Shown: piece after piece, positions 29,086-38,442 of the stretch
How the letters are laid out: the number at the start of each line of letters is the position of its first letter
Numbering within the stretch: position 1 is the stretch's first letter
NCBI GenBank assembly: GCA_965222005.1
Contig: OZ244935.1
Span: 2,604,001 to 2,668,000 of the forward strand
Reading direction: 5' to 3'
Source: CBDCTM01 sp965222005
Lineage (GTDB): Bacteria > Bacteroidota > Bacteroidia > Chitinophagales > Saprospiraceae
Length of the DNA: 64,000 bases
Notes under the pieces: model-generated
Told to the model about the DNA's origin: nothing
Seen by the model: the letters and a program-made list of their open reading frames with translations, nothing else
Database searches by the model: none
Translations under genes and position numbers: made by a program

Positions 29086-29327
29086 AAAAATAGGTTGTGT
29101 GTGAATAAGAAGGAGTAAGATAGTAATTTGGTGAGGAATACCAGGAGTGGAAAATGGCAGCTATCTGACAAATGCGATTTCCCCGGCTATTAGGAAGGGG
29201 AAAGTGTTGGTGAGATTAGCGGATGTTGCTCTTGGAAACGAATAGGCACCAACCCAAGTACCCCCAACTGTTTGCGGAGGATCAGGATGCGCTGGAAGCC
29301 TGTGCAAAAGGGTGGGATGTAGAAAAA

Positions 29328-29435
29328 TCAGCTGCCGAGCTGTGACAATTTTACTACCCTGATTTTAGTGGCTTGTTTCTTTTTGTTTTTCTTGTCTTTT
29401 TTCCTGAGGTCTTTAATAGACACAATGGTTTTCAT
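29328..29435 (-). CDS. Possible 35-residue Lys-rich peptide
   Basis: The frame starts MKTIVSIKDLRKKDKKNKKK and ends KIRVVKLSQLGS. It is the only coding-like item in the 450-nt gap 29086-29536. Very high Lys content and codon regularity are the sole support; no homologue is recognised. It could equally be chance. Confidence 0.25.
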   Translation of the reverse strand: MKTIVSIKDLRKKDKKNKKKQATKIRVVKLSQLGS

Positions 29436-29536
29436 GTTTCATAGTACGTTTGGAGACTCAAATAGAGAGGTGAAGGTAATTATTTTGTGACATTTTTACC
29501 AATCGTCAAAAAAATAGTTACCAACATTGCCTTCAC

Positions 29537-30622
29537 TCATTCAAATAAAGCCGTTTTCCTCTTTTCTTCCGATTCTATGATTTCAAAAAATGAGTGCAAA
29601 TACTGCTGCATATCTGCTTGGCTTTCGGGAGATAGAAAGGGGCAGGAGTAGCTCAACTGAAGCAACTTTTCTTTATTGGCAATAAATATTTCCAGGCTTT
29701 TATCGAGCGAAGAAGGATCTTTGCCCCGCCACTGAAACAGGCGCTGTCGCACATTTTCGAGCGCCAGTTTTGGATGAGGCCGGGCATAGGGCGCATTCAC
29801 CAGGCCACTGTAATCGAAGTCGTAAGGAATGGGAAGCGGAGCGCTCAGTTGGGCACATTGATACAGCTTGATGTTGTGCCGCCGGCCGATGTTCCAATCC
29901 GTATTGCCAATCATATACTGAAAGAGAGTGAGCAAATGATATTGATCTTTTTGGATCCTTTTGCTGACCTCCTCTTCTTTTAGCTTTCTGCAATTTAGCC
30001 GCTGGGCCATCTGTTTGCTTGGCTCAATCAAAAAAGCAAAGCGTTGAATACTATCCAGCGCTGTGCTACTATCGATATATTCAATCCTGGCCAGCTGTAC
30101 TCGGAAACTGAATGCAGTAAGTTGTTGATACATCAGATATGCAAGATATTCACGGATCACCAGATGCTCAAAGAGGCTGTCCGCTTTGCAGTGTGTGACC
30201 AGCTTCATGGAGGCAATTGGACTCAAGCCCGATGCCTGGAGGCTGTCTTTATCAAATTTTAATTTTAGTGGCGGAAAGTCGCAATAGCGCTTGCGGGTTT
30301 CGCCCCGCTGGCTGATTTGCAAAGAAAACTGAGCGCCTGCTGCTGGTCCGTTGAGGATGCGGAGCTGCGCGGGCTGTAGCAATTCTTGCTCCCCATTGTC
30401 AAGCAATTGGCTAAAATCAGTGCGTAGCTGTAGCTCAAGAACATCTTCAGACTGCAATTTTTCAAAAATGCCGGGCGACTGAAGCGGAGGAATCGGCTGG
30501 GGCTTTGGTTCCGTTTTTTGACAAGCCGACAGCAAGCAGCAAGCAAGCAGATAAAACAGAACACAGCAGGCATGCGGCCTAGCCGTAGGGAGGGTAAGAT
30601 GGAAAAAGAGGCGCTGGATCAC
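29537..30622 (-). CDS. Lipoprotein with CotH/HipA-like kinase motifs, function unknown
   Basis: A 361-residue lipoprotein if translation starts at GTG 30622 (lipobox CCLLSACQK). A TAnnTTTG box at 30661-30668 favours this start over in-frame starts at 30721 (ATG) and 30769 (TTG). The motifs FPPLKLKFDK, LVTHCK, YMIGNTDWN (about residue 239), RRHN and PYDFDYSG (about 266) resemble the catalytic loop and metal-binding Asp of HipA/CotH/FAM20-type atypical kinases. A kinase role is inferred, not proven. It is divergent from the large metallophosphoesterase fusion, which has similar motifs. Confidence 0.7.
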   Translation of the reverse strand: MIQRLFFHLTLPTARPHACCVLFYLLACCLLSACQKTEPKPQPIPPLQSPGIFEKLQSEDVLELQLRTDFSQLLDNGEQELLQPAQLRILNGPAAGAQFSLQISQRGETRKRYCDFPPLKLKFDKDSLQASGLSPIASMKLVTHCKADSLFEHLVIREYLAYLMYQQLTAFSFRVQLARIEYIDSSTALDSIQRFAFLIEPSKQMAQRLNCRKLKEEEVSKRIQKDQYHLLTLFQYMIGNTDWNIGRRHNIKLYQCAQLSAPLPIPYDFDYSGLVNAPYARPHPKLALENVRQRLFQWRGKDPSSLDKSLEIFIANKEKLLQLSYSCPFLSPESQADMQQYLHSFFEIIESEEKRKTALFE

Positions 30623-30660
30623 ATTGACTTTTTGGGTGGTTAGTACTGAGCAAAGCCAAT

Positions 30661-30668
30661 CAAATATA
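30661..30668 (-). promoter_or_regulatory. TAnnTTTG box of the kinase-like lipoprotein gene
   Basis: Minus-strand TATATTTG exactly matches the Bacteroidota -7 consensus, about 40 nt before the GTG at 30622. It decides the start, because upstream start candidates lie on the wrong side of it. Confidence 0.5.
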
Positions 30669-30783
30669 CAAATTTCAGAGGGAAATAGTAAATTTGACTT
30701 TCCGGCAAAACGTCTGATCATCAGGAGTCGAGCTATTTTACACGTTTCAATTTGTTCACAAAAAACCAACTATTGATATTCAA

Positions 30784-33700
30784 ATGAAGGCAGTTCACTA
30801 TATACTTGTAAGTATTTTCGTTTACATCCTTTTACAGTTGTGCTCTTGTGCCAATTACAAGCTCAACATTGCTAACGACAAAAAAGACTGGGAATCAAAG
30901 CTGCCCGACCCTGATTTGGCCATCGTACACAGTATGTACTTGGTTGGCGATGCAGGCAATTCGCCGCTTGGCGGATTAGCCCCGCCTCTCCAATTACTTG
31001 ACGATCTGCTGGCTACCCATCAAGATAGTGTAACGGTACTCTTTTTGGGCGATAATATTTACCCGGCAGGTTTGCCACCCAAGCGCGTAGGTGCCGAGCG
31101 CCAGCAGGCAGAGCATCGCCTATTGGCCCAGCTTCGAGTTGTGGCCGACAAAAATGTGCGGCCCATATTTATGCCCGGCAATCACGATTGGCGGACCTAC
31201 GGCCTCAAAGGCTTGCGGCGCCAGGAAGATTATGTAGAGGAATATCTCAACGATGAGGTGGATGACCCGGATGACTGGGAGAACTATTTCCTGCCGGATC
31301 GCGGTTGTGGAGGACCACAACTGGTAGAGATCAATGACCAACTGGTGGTGATTGTGCTGGACTCGCAGTGGTGGCTGCTGGATTGGAACAAAGAGCCCCG
31401 CATCAATGATGGCTGTGAAGCAAAAAGCAGAAAGGTATTCACCTTTTTATTTGAAGAAATGCTGCGCAAGCACCGGCATAAAAATGTGGTCATTGCACTG
31501 CACCATCCTCCCTACTCCAATGGTACACACGGTGGGTTTTATACAGCACGCCAGCATCTGTTTCCCCTCACCGACATCAACGAAAACCTGATGATCCCGA
31601 TTCCATTCATCGGTACCATTGCTTCCTTATATCGGGGAATGGTTGGTTCAAAACAAGATATTGCCCATACAGATTACAAAGAATTGAGAACAGTGCTGAT
31701 CAGCGCTGCGCGGAAGAATGGCAGTTTTATTTTTGCTTCCGGCCACGAACACAATCTACAACTATTCAAGCTCCACAAGCAGGCATACATTGTGAGTGGC
31801 TCAGGGTCGAAAACCGGACCTACCCGCTTGGGTAATGGCGCTGAGTTTGCGTATGGCCGCAAGGGGCTCGCCAGGATCGATTTTTATGAAGATGGCAGCG
31901 CCTGGGTACAGTTTTATGTCGTCAAGGCAAGTGCTAAAGGACGAGTGGTGTACCGCGAAAAATTGAAGGATGCCTTGCCCGTATTCGAACAGCCCATCCC
32001 CCAAAGCTACGAGAACTATGCCCAACACAAAGACAGCGTACAAAGCCTGCTCCTCAACAGGGAAGTGAAGAAAAGTGGCCCCATCCATAAACTGTTTTTG
32101 GGTAAGCACTTCCGCGATCTTTATACCTATCAATACGGCTTCCCCGTACTGGATATGCAGCGCTTCAAAGGAGGGATCAGCCCGGTGAAGAGAGGGGGCG
32201 GGAATCAAACAAATTCGTTGCGCCTCAAAAGTGCCGATGGGCAGCAATATGTTATGCGTTCGATGACCAAAGATGCCAGTCGATTTATTCCTTACCCCTT
32301 CAATAAAATAGCGGCCGCTGAATTTATTGTGGAAGACAATTTCTTATCCACGCATCCCTTCGCAGCTATAGTAGTGCCGCCTCTGGCCGATGCGGTAGGC
32401 GTGTACCATGCCAACCCACACTTGTATTATGTGCCCAAGCAACCATTGTTGGGGTCTTACAATGATCAGTTTGGCAATGAGGTTTACCTGGTCGAAGAGC
32501 GCCCGGCAGGCAACTGGCAGGGCCTGGCCAGCTTTGGCAATTCCCGAAAAATAATCAGTACACCCAATTTGGCAGAAAAGATTGTAAAAGATCACAAGCA
32601 CTATGTCGATCAGCAGTGGGTGATCAAGTCGCGTCTTTTTGACATGGTGATCGGCGATTGGGATCGGCATGATGACCAATGGCGCTGGGCAACCTTCAAA
32701 GATGATAAAGGGCGTAGTTTTTATCGCCCCGTTCCCCGTGATCGCGATCAGCCCTTTAGCAAATATGATGGCTTCTTTGCAGGGGTTGCGCGCCTTACCT
32801 TGCCCTTTCTCAAACAACTCAAACCTTACAAAGCCAAGGCCGGTAACTCCAAATGGGCCAATTACAATGCCCGCCAATTTGACAAAACTTTCCTGAATGC
32901 ACTTAGCTGGCAGGACTGGAAGCAGGCCGCCGAAAAAATACAGGCACAGCTGACAGACGACATTATCGAAGAGGCTTTCAAGGTATGGCCCAAACAAGCT
33001 TACGAACAATCGGCCAGCGAAGTGATGAGCATCCTCAAAAAGCGCCGGGACAATTTGCTCCTCTTTGCCAAAAAACATTACGATTTGATTGTTGAGGATG
33101 TGGATGTGTATGGCTCCGACAAGCGAGATTTATTTGAAGTAGAGCGACTGAATGACCGGGAAACGCTCGTCAGAGTTTATGACACCAATAAAATTGGTGA
33201 GCGGGAAAGGCTGCTCTATCAGCGCCTCTTCCTGACGGATGAAACAGATGAAATTCATCTCTACGGCCTTGGCGGTAAAGACATTTTTCGGATAAAAGGT
33301 GAAGTACGCAAAGGCCCAAAGCTGAGAATTGTTGGGGGGCTGGGAGCGGATGTGTTTGTGGACAGCTCAAATGTGCATGGATGGAGCAAGAAAACATTAA
33401 TTTATGATACGACGGATGGCAATGAGTTGACTGCAGGGCCGGACACTAAGAACAAACTCTCCGATCGCCGCGAGTGGAATTTGTACAATCGGAAAGACTT
33501 TCACTACGAGTACGACTTTATGGTTCCCTTACCTGGGATTGGCTACAATCCCGATGATGGCTTGTTTTTGGGAGCACAGCTAACCTTCACCAATTATCAA
33601 TACAAAAAGGTACCATATGGCCAGCAACATATTGTAAAAGGGCAGTTTGCTTTTGCCACCAATGCCTACAATCTACAGTATAGTGGTGATTATCTGGAAG

Positions 33701-34569
33701 CATTGGGCCGCTATGATGTGCTGATTGATGCAACTGTTCAGGCACCCAGCTATACCATCAACTACTTTGGCTTGGGAAATGATACGGAGCGCCAGGATGT
33801 GCCGGACGGAATTGACGATGCCGACTATTATCGAGTCAAGCAGAGCTTGTATAGCTTGCAAACGGCCGTGAAAAAAAGATTTTTGGGCGGTGCGGGCAAG
33901 CTCAAGCTGGGCCCACTTGTGGAGCGGGTAAGGATAGAGCGGACAACCAATCGATTCGTCACCCAGCCCGACAATGGCCTGCCTCCAGATGTGTTTGATA
34001 GCAGATATTTTGGAGGGCTCGTCTTTGGCCTGGATTTAGAAAGCATTGACAAATTGCAGATGACGAACCGGGGGGTGCTGTTCAATTCACAATTGGGATT
34101 AAAGGCACGGCTCAATGAAATGAATCGAAATTTTTTGTTTTACAAGCTTGAAATGTCTATCTATCAAAGCTTTACCCAGCAAAACCGCATCGTGCTGGCC
34201 ACACGTATCGGGATGCATCACAATATTGGCGATTATGAATTCTACCAATCAGCTATGCTAGGAGGTAGGAGCAACCTGAGGGCTCAAGCTGCCAATCGTT
34301 TTTATGGCGACCGCAATTTTTATCACAATACAGATATCCGGATCAAATTGTTTTACCTGAAAAACAACATCATGCCTTTTTCTGTGGGAGTGATCGGGGG
34401 CTTTGATTATGGCCGAGTATGGCTGGATGGAGAGAATTCCAATACATGGCACACCGCATATGGAGGAGGATTATGGATTGCTCCGGTTGATTTTATCATT
34501 CTCAGGGGAACGCTGTTCCGCGAAGGTGATGAACAGCGCATCAGCATTGGAGTAGGATATGATTTTTAA
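30784..34569 (+). CDS. Metallophosphoesterase / kinase-like / outer-membrane beta-barrel fusion lipoprotein
   Basis: A 1261-residue protein with lipobox LCSC (Cys22). Residues 45-370 are a calcineurin-type phosphoesterase: GDAG (Asp56), GDN (Asp90-Asn91), GNHDW (133-137), HHPP (240) and GHEHN (320-324). The middle part has MVIGDWDRHDDQWRW (Asp625, Asp627, His629) and RDRDQPF (653-658), like the catalytic loop of HipA/CotH-type kinases. From about residue 910, BamA/surface-antigen-type beta strands end in ISIGVGYDF with a terminal Phe. It is presumably in the outer membrane. No phosphate substrate is identifiable. Confidence 0.82.
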   Translation: MKAVHYILVSIFVYILLQLCSCANYKLNIANDKKDWESKLPDPDLAIVHSMYLVGDAGNSPLGGLAPPLQLLDDLLATHQDSVTVLFLGDNIYPAGLPPKRVGAERQQAEHRLLAQLRVVADKNVRPIFMPGNHDWRTYGLKGLRRQEDYVEEYLNDEVDDPDDWENYFLPDRGCGGPQLVEINDQLVVIVLDSQWWLLDWNKEPRINDGCEAKSRKVFTFLFEEMLRKHRHKNVVIALHHPPYSNGTHGGFYTARQHLFPLTDINENLMIPIPFIGTIASLYRGMVGSKQDIAHTDYKELRTVLISAARKNGSFIFASGHEHNLQLFKLHKQAYIVSGSGSKTGPTRLGNGAEFAYGRKGLARIDFYEDGSAWVQFYVVKASAKGRVVYREKLKDALPVFEQPIPQSYENYAQHKDSVQSLLLNREVKKSGPIHKLFLGKHFRDLYTYQYGFPVLDMQRFKGGISPVKRGGGNQTNSLRLKSADGQQYVMRSMTKDASRFIPYPFNKIAAAEFIVEDNFLSTHPFAAIVVPPLADAVGVYHANPHLYYVPKQPLLGSYNDQFGNEVYLVEERPAGNWQGLASFGNSRKIISTPNLAEKIVKDHKHYVDQQWVIKSRLFDMVIGDWDRHDDQWRWATFKDDKGRSFYRPVPRDRDQPFSKYDGFFAGVARLTLPFLKQLKPYKAKAGNSKWANYNARQFDKTFLNALSWQDWKQAAEKIQAQLTDDIIEEAFKVWPKQAYEQSASEVMSILKKRRDNLLLFAKKHYDLIVEDVDVYGSDKRDLFEVERLNDRETLVRVYDTNKIGERERLLYQRLFLTDETDEIHLYGLGGKDIFRIKGEVRKGPKLRIVGGLGADVFVDSSNVHGWSKKTLIYDTTDGNELTAGPDTKNKLSDRREWNLYNRKDFHYEYDFMVPLPGIGYNPDDGLFLGAQLTFTNYQYKKVPYGQQHIVKGQFAFATNAYNLQYSGDYLEALGRYDVLIDATVQAPSYTINYFGLGNDTERQDVPDGIDDADYYRVKQSLYSLQTAVKKRFLGGAGKLKLGPLVERVRIERTTNRFVTQPDNGLPPDVFDSRYFGGLVFGLDLESIDKLQMTNRGVLFNSQLGLKARLNEMNRNFLFYKLEMSIYQSFTQQNRIVLATRIGMHHNIGDYEFYQSAMLGGRSNLRAQAANRFYGDRNFYHNTDIRIKLFYLKNNIMPFSVGVIGGFDYGRVWLDGENSNTWHTAYGGGLWIAPVDFIILRGTLFREGDEQRISIGVGYDF

Positions 34570-34572
34570 TAA

Positions 34573-36984
34573 ATGCCTAAAAAGGTGAGACGCAACCGAA
34601 TTGTAACAGGCGGCTTTCTGGAAAAAGCTTCCAACCGTAAGAAGTTGGGCTTTTTTGACTTTCCCTTTGAATCAAAATTGAGCTTTGTTCCCCTTATCAA
34701 TCATTGGAAAAGCAAACTAACGAGCCATCATATCGGCGAAGCCTTGCTGGCAAAGGAGATCATTCGCAGGCTGGATGATTGCCTCGATTTTTTGGCTCCT
34801 ATCAAGGATGTCAAATTACTGGAAGCACATTGGGAGTTTGTTGAATTGATGGCTGCCGGGCTGATGCCACTTGCCTTTGAGCAGCACCTGATCGTGATGC
34901 TGGTAAAGCCTTTTGAGATCAATGGCTTTTACCAATCGCCTGGTTTACAAAAGATCATCAAGGCTCAAGGTACTGCCTTTTACGTCAACAAAGACCCGGA
35001 GGTGGTGCGCAACACCATGGTCATTCGGGCCTGTATCATGATTCTCAATCGCTTTTACGGGCAAAAGCTTTGGATGGATCTGCCCATCATCTTCATTGCT
35101 CGTAAAGGAGAAAGCGAGCGGCATTTCAAAGCCTATCTCAATATTGATTTTGCGGAGATCAAAAAGTTGCGACCACTCAAGGCTTTATCCCAGCAGCAGA
35201 TCAATAAGCTTCTTGGCAAGCTGGATGACCTCGGGCTTTGGCTGGAGCATATACCGCCATCACATTTTGAATTTCATGGTCTGGTAAAAATTCAATTGCA
35301 GGAGGTAACAGAAGAGGAGGTGTTGTCCAATATTAAAAAGAAATTGCTTGAGCGCGATGCGGTCGTGGCTACCGAAAACATCAAAGACCTCGAAAGGCAA
35401 TTGAAATATTATTTTCGCATGCCTGGCTTACGATTGGGCTTGTGTGCGGTGGACTATCCGCCCGATAAGCATAGCATCAACCGCTATAAAATCCGCCATC
35501 ACCTGCTGGCCGGGCAGTACGACCATCTGCTCGATCGGCAATTCGAAGGGTCGGTCTATCACGAAGCCTGCGAGGCCGGTAATATGATTATCGTGGAGGA
35601 ACTGCTGGCTCGTCGGCCGATAGGTCCTCTTGAGCAAGCTTTGCTCAACGATGGTCTGCAAAGTCTGGCGGTAGTGCCGCTCACCAATGTGCGTGGGAGT
35701 GTGATTGGGGTATTGGAGCTGGCAGCTTCAGAAGCCTATCAGCTCAACAGCTTCAGCAGCTTGCTGATAGCAGAAATACGATCTCTATTCCGTACGGCGC
35801 TTGCACGCCGACGCCAGGAAATCGATAATGAAATTGATACAATCATCCGGGATCACTATACTACCCTGCATCCCAGCGTGGAGTGGAAGTTTTTGGAGAA
35901 TGCTATGGATTTGCTGGAGCGTTTTAAAGAGGGAGATGGTAAGGCCATCGCCGAGCCGATCGTATTTAAAAATGTGTATGCATTGTATGGCCAGGGAGAT
36001 ATAGTGAATTCAACCGTTACCCGCAATCAGGTGATCCAGGCAGATTTGTTGCAAAACCTTAAACAAATTCTGGCGCTTTTTGACCACATTCCTCCTGCCC
36101 AATTTCCCTTGCTGCAGCATTACAAAAGCCGCGTAAACAAAGAGATTGAGCAACTTTCCAGGCAAATGACCTCGAATGGTGAGCTGCGTATTCTGGATTA
36201 TTTGAAACAACATTTGCATCCCTTTCTCAATCAGCTTAAGGAGCAGCAGCCCGATTTGCAAAGGGTGATCGACACCTACTTTGTCCGCCTTGATCCCGAG
36301 CTTCAAATCATTTATGAGCAGCGAAAAGCCTATGAAGATAGCCTGGCGCTGATCAATGAACAAATATCGAAGCTCTTGAAAAGGGCGCAGAAAAAGGCGC
36401 AACAGCTCTTGCCCCATTATTTTGAGCAATATATTACGGATGGGGTGCAATTTGATATCTATATCGGTCAGTCACTTTTGCAGGATGCTCAATTCAATGC
36501 CCTTCAGCTGCGCAATATCCGATTGTGGCAATTGGTGGTGATGTGCGAGATTACCCGCAAAATACATGAGCTGAGGCCTTCTCTGCCCATGCCTTTGACT
36601 ACTGCGCAAATGATTCTGGTGCATAGCATACCACTTTCTATTCGCTTTCGGATGGACGAAAAGCGCTTCGATGTGGACGGGGCTTACAATATCCGTTATG
36701 CGATTTTGAAGAAGCGGGTTGATAAGGCCCGGGTGGTGCAAACGGGCGAGCGATTGACTCAGCCGGGAAGGGTAGCCATCGTTTATCAGCAGGAAAATGA
36801 GCGGGAGGAATATTTGGAATATATTGAATTTTTGCGCTCCGAACATTATCTGGAAGGCGATTTGGAGGACGTGTCGCTCAAGCCAATGCAAGGGGTGGAA
36901 GGGCTTCGCGCTTTGCGCTTCAAGGTGGATGTAAAAGCCCGTCCCCTAAATGCTGGCGGAGACAATTGGCTCAATTTTGAGTAA
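34573..36984 (+). CDS. GAF-domain protein, function unknown
   Basis: An 803-residue cytoplasmic protein starting 3 nt after the fusion gene and probably translated from the same mRNA. A GAF-like domain lies at about 290-415 (SLAVVPLTNVRGSVIGVLEL), followed by VFKNVYALYGQGDIVNST, a segment I associate with Bacteroidota GAF proteins. The C-terminal half is helical (LQRVIDTYFVRLDPELQII). No output domain (kinase, cyclase, DNA-binding) was recognised. It might sense a small molecule for the envelope proteins beside it (inference). Confidence 0.75.
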   Translation: MPKKVRRNRIVTGGFLEKASNRKKLGFFDFPFESKLSFVPLINHWKSKLTSHHIGEALLAKEIIRRLDDCLDFLAPIKDVKLLEAHWEFVELMAAGLMPLAFEQHLIVMLVKPFEINGFYQSPGLQKIIKAQGTAFYVNKDPEVVRNTMVIRACIMILNRFYGQKLWMDLPIIFIARKGESERHFKAYLNIDFAEIKKLRPLKALSQQQINKLLGKLDDLGLWLEHIPPSHFEFHGLVKIQLQEVTEEEVLSNIKKKLLERDAVVATENIKDLERQLKYYFRMPGLRLGLCAVDYPPDKHSINRYKIRHHLLAGQYDHLLDRQFEGSVYHEACEAGNMIIVEELLARRPIGPLEQALLNDGLQSLAVVPLTNVRGSVIGVLELAASEAYQLNSFSSLLIAEIRSLFRTALARRRQEIDNEIDTIIRDHYTTLHPSVEWKFLENAMDLLERFKEGDGKAIAEPIVFKNVYALYGQGDIVNSTVTRNQVIQADLLQNLKQILALFDHIPPAQFPLLQHYKSRVNKEIEQLSRQMTSNGELRILDYLKQHLHPFLNQLKEQQPDLQRVIDTYFVRLDPELQIIYEQRKAYEDSLALINEQISKLLKRAQKKAQQLLPHYFEQYITDGVQFDIYIGQSLLQDAQFNALQLRNIRLWQLVVMCEITRKIHELRPSLPMPLTTAQMILVHSIPLSIRFRMDEKRFDVDGAYNIRYAILKKRVDKARVVQTGERLTQPGRVAIVYQQENEREEYLEYIEFLRSEHYLEGDLEDVSLKPMQGVEGLRALRFKVDVKARPLNAGGDNWLNFE

Positions 36985-37156
36985 GACAAGCGGTAATATT
37001 ATTGCGTGTTGAAATATTTTGATATTTTGATGCGTTGCTCTCAAACGAGCTGGATAGGGGGCTAAGATCGAGGCTTGAAAATCGATTTTTGCTTGTCCGG
37101 CTGCATCTCAAAACCGGCAATTCGTTTATCACACACATTAAAATTGGGATTGAATT

Positions 37157-38164
37157 ATGAGATTCTCTCTTTTCATGGTCTTTGCTTTTTTCCTTTGTCA
37201 TACGAATGCTCAGGAACTGATACTTACGCCTTTGGTGGAAGGATTTTGCAAGCCAGGTGTAGTGAACAAATCTCCCGGCAAAGGCATATCGCTCGAATAT
37301 TTCATCCAGCCCAACATCAATCTGAAATCCAACCTTTCGCCAGATGAATCGAGCAAAGTAGGCTACAATGACCGATTGCGCTTCAAATTTAAAATTCCCA
37401 TTATCCACAAAGAAAAGTTCAGCTTTCTGCTGGGAGTTGACCACCAGCGGGAAGAATATGAATTCGATTTTATTGATAACCCAACGCGCTACCTCTTTCA
37501 AAGTATTGATGATAAAGCCTTGAAAACCAGTCGTTTATCCGCCTATGCCCTCAGGCCGATCAATAACAGCCTTTACCTCATCGCCAAAGGAGAAGCTACG
37601 TTCAACGGAGACTATGATCCGCTCATCAAATTGGACAATCGCTACGCGATTTATCGCGGCGCCGTGATATTGGGGATTAAAAAATACGAGCACAAGGAAT
37701 ACGGCATTGGGGTGATGTACAGCAATGGTTTTCGGAAAAATGCAGTGTATCCGGTACTCATGTACAACCATACGTTTAGTCCGCATTGGGGGATCGAGAC
37801 GGTGCTGCCGGTAAGAATCCAGCTGCGCTACAATATGACCAACAAAAACATGTTGCTTTTTGGTACGGATTACAAGACGCGCGTTTACTCACTCGATGTA
37901 GCCAATGAAGACCAGGGAGATACGGATATTTTTAACATGCGCCGTGCCGAAGTACAGCTGGGCTTTACTTTCAAGCAGCAGCTTCATCCCTGGATATGGT
38001 TTGATATAAAGACGGGCTATTTATACAACTTCACAACCCGTTTCGACTTGTCGAGTCCGGGCAAAGAACGCATCAGCGATTTTATTACCGCCGATCCGTC
38101 CAGCGGTCCCTTCTTACGCTTGGGCCTGTTTTTGTCACCTCCCAAGGAGTATTATTGTAAGTAG
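37157..38164 (+). CDS. Outer-membrane beta-barrel protein, DUF6268-like
   Basis: A 335-residue protein with signal peptide MRFSLFMVFAFFLCHTNA. It has alternating amphipathic strands (RLRFKFKIPIIHKEKFSFLL, HWGIETVLPVRIQLRYNM) and a late strand GPFLRLGLFLSP. Length and strand pattern resemble DUF6268 outer-membrane proteins. The role is unknown. It is separated by about 170 nt from the GAF gene and may have its own promoter. Confidence 0.7.
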   Translation: MRFSLFMVFAFFLCHTNAQELILTPLVEGFCKPGVVNKSPGKGISLEYFIQPNINLKSNLSPDESSKVGYNDRLRFKFKIPIIHKEKFSFLLGVDHQREEYEFDFIDNPTRYLFQSIDDKALKTSRLSAYALRPINNSLYLIAKGEATFNGDYDPLIKLDNRYAIYRGAVILGIKKYEHKEYGIGVMYSNGFRKNAVYPVLMYNHTFSPHWGIETVLPVRIQLRYNMTNKNMLLFGTDYKTRVYSLDVANEDQGDTDIFNMRRAEVQLGFTFKQQLHPWIWFDIKTGYLYNFTTRFDLSSPGKERISDFITADPSSGPFLRLGLFLSPPKEYYCK

Positions 38165-38217
38165 GAGTGTAAAGCTGAAGATGAATTATACGTCTGATTG
38201 GTCGCTGCGCTACATGC

Positions 38218-38328
38218 TATACCCGCTTGCTAAATTAATGTAGATTTTAAAAACTATTAATTTATCAAGCGGTATATACCGATGGTGAATTTATTAAATT
38301 TCCAAAATCACGAATAAATTCACCATCG
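38218..38328 (+). repeat. Dispersed intergenic repeat, copy 3, with two inverted repeats
   Basis: CCGCTTGCTAAATTAAT (38223-38239) is followed by a near-perfect inverted copy ATTAATTTATCAAGCGG. Then CGATGGTGAATTTATT (38280-38295) pairs perfectly with AATAAATTCACCATCG (38313-38328). The ends match copy 2 at 9502-9600. It lies between convergent genes and could serve as their terminator, but copies elsewhere are not in that context. Confidence 0.65.
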
Positions 38329-38442
38329 TGTATAAATGGCCAGACTGGCAGAGCATCCAAAAGCCTGAAAGTCTCCAAATCTGAGTTCTGTCGTCTGAAA
38401 AAAGAAACGGCCTTATTACATATGATACACCGCGATTTTTAT

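Noticed and set aside
32344..33078. Long minus-strand frame within the metallophosphoesterase fusion
   Set aside because: Shadow of the plus-strand gene; no signal, motif or independent promoter.
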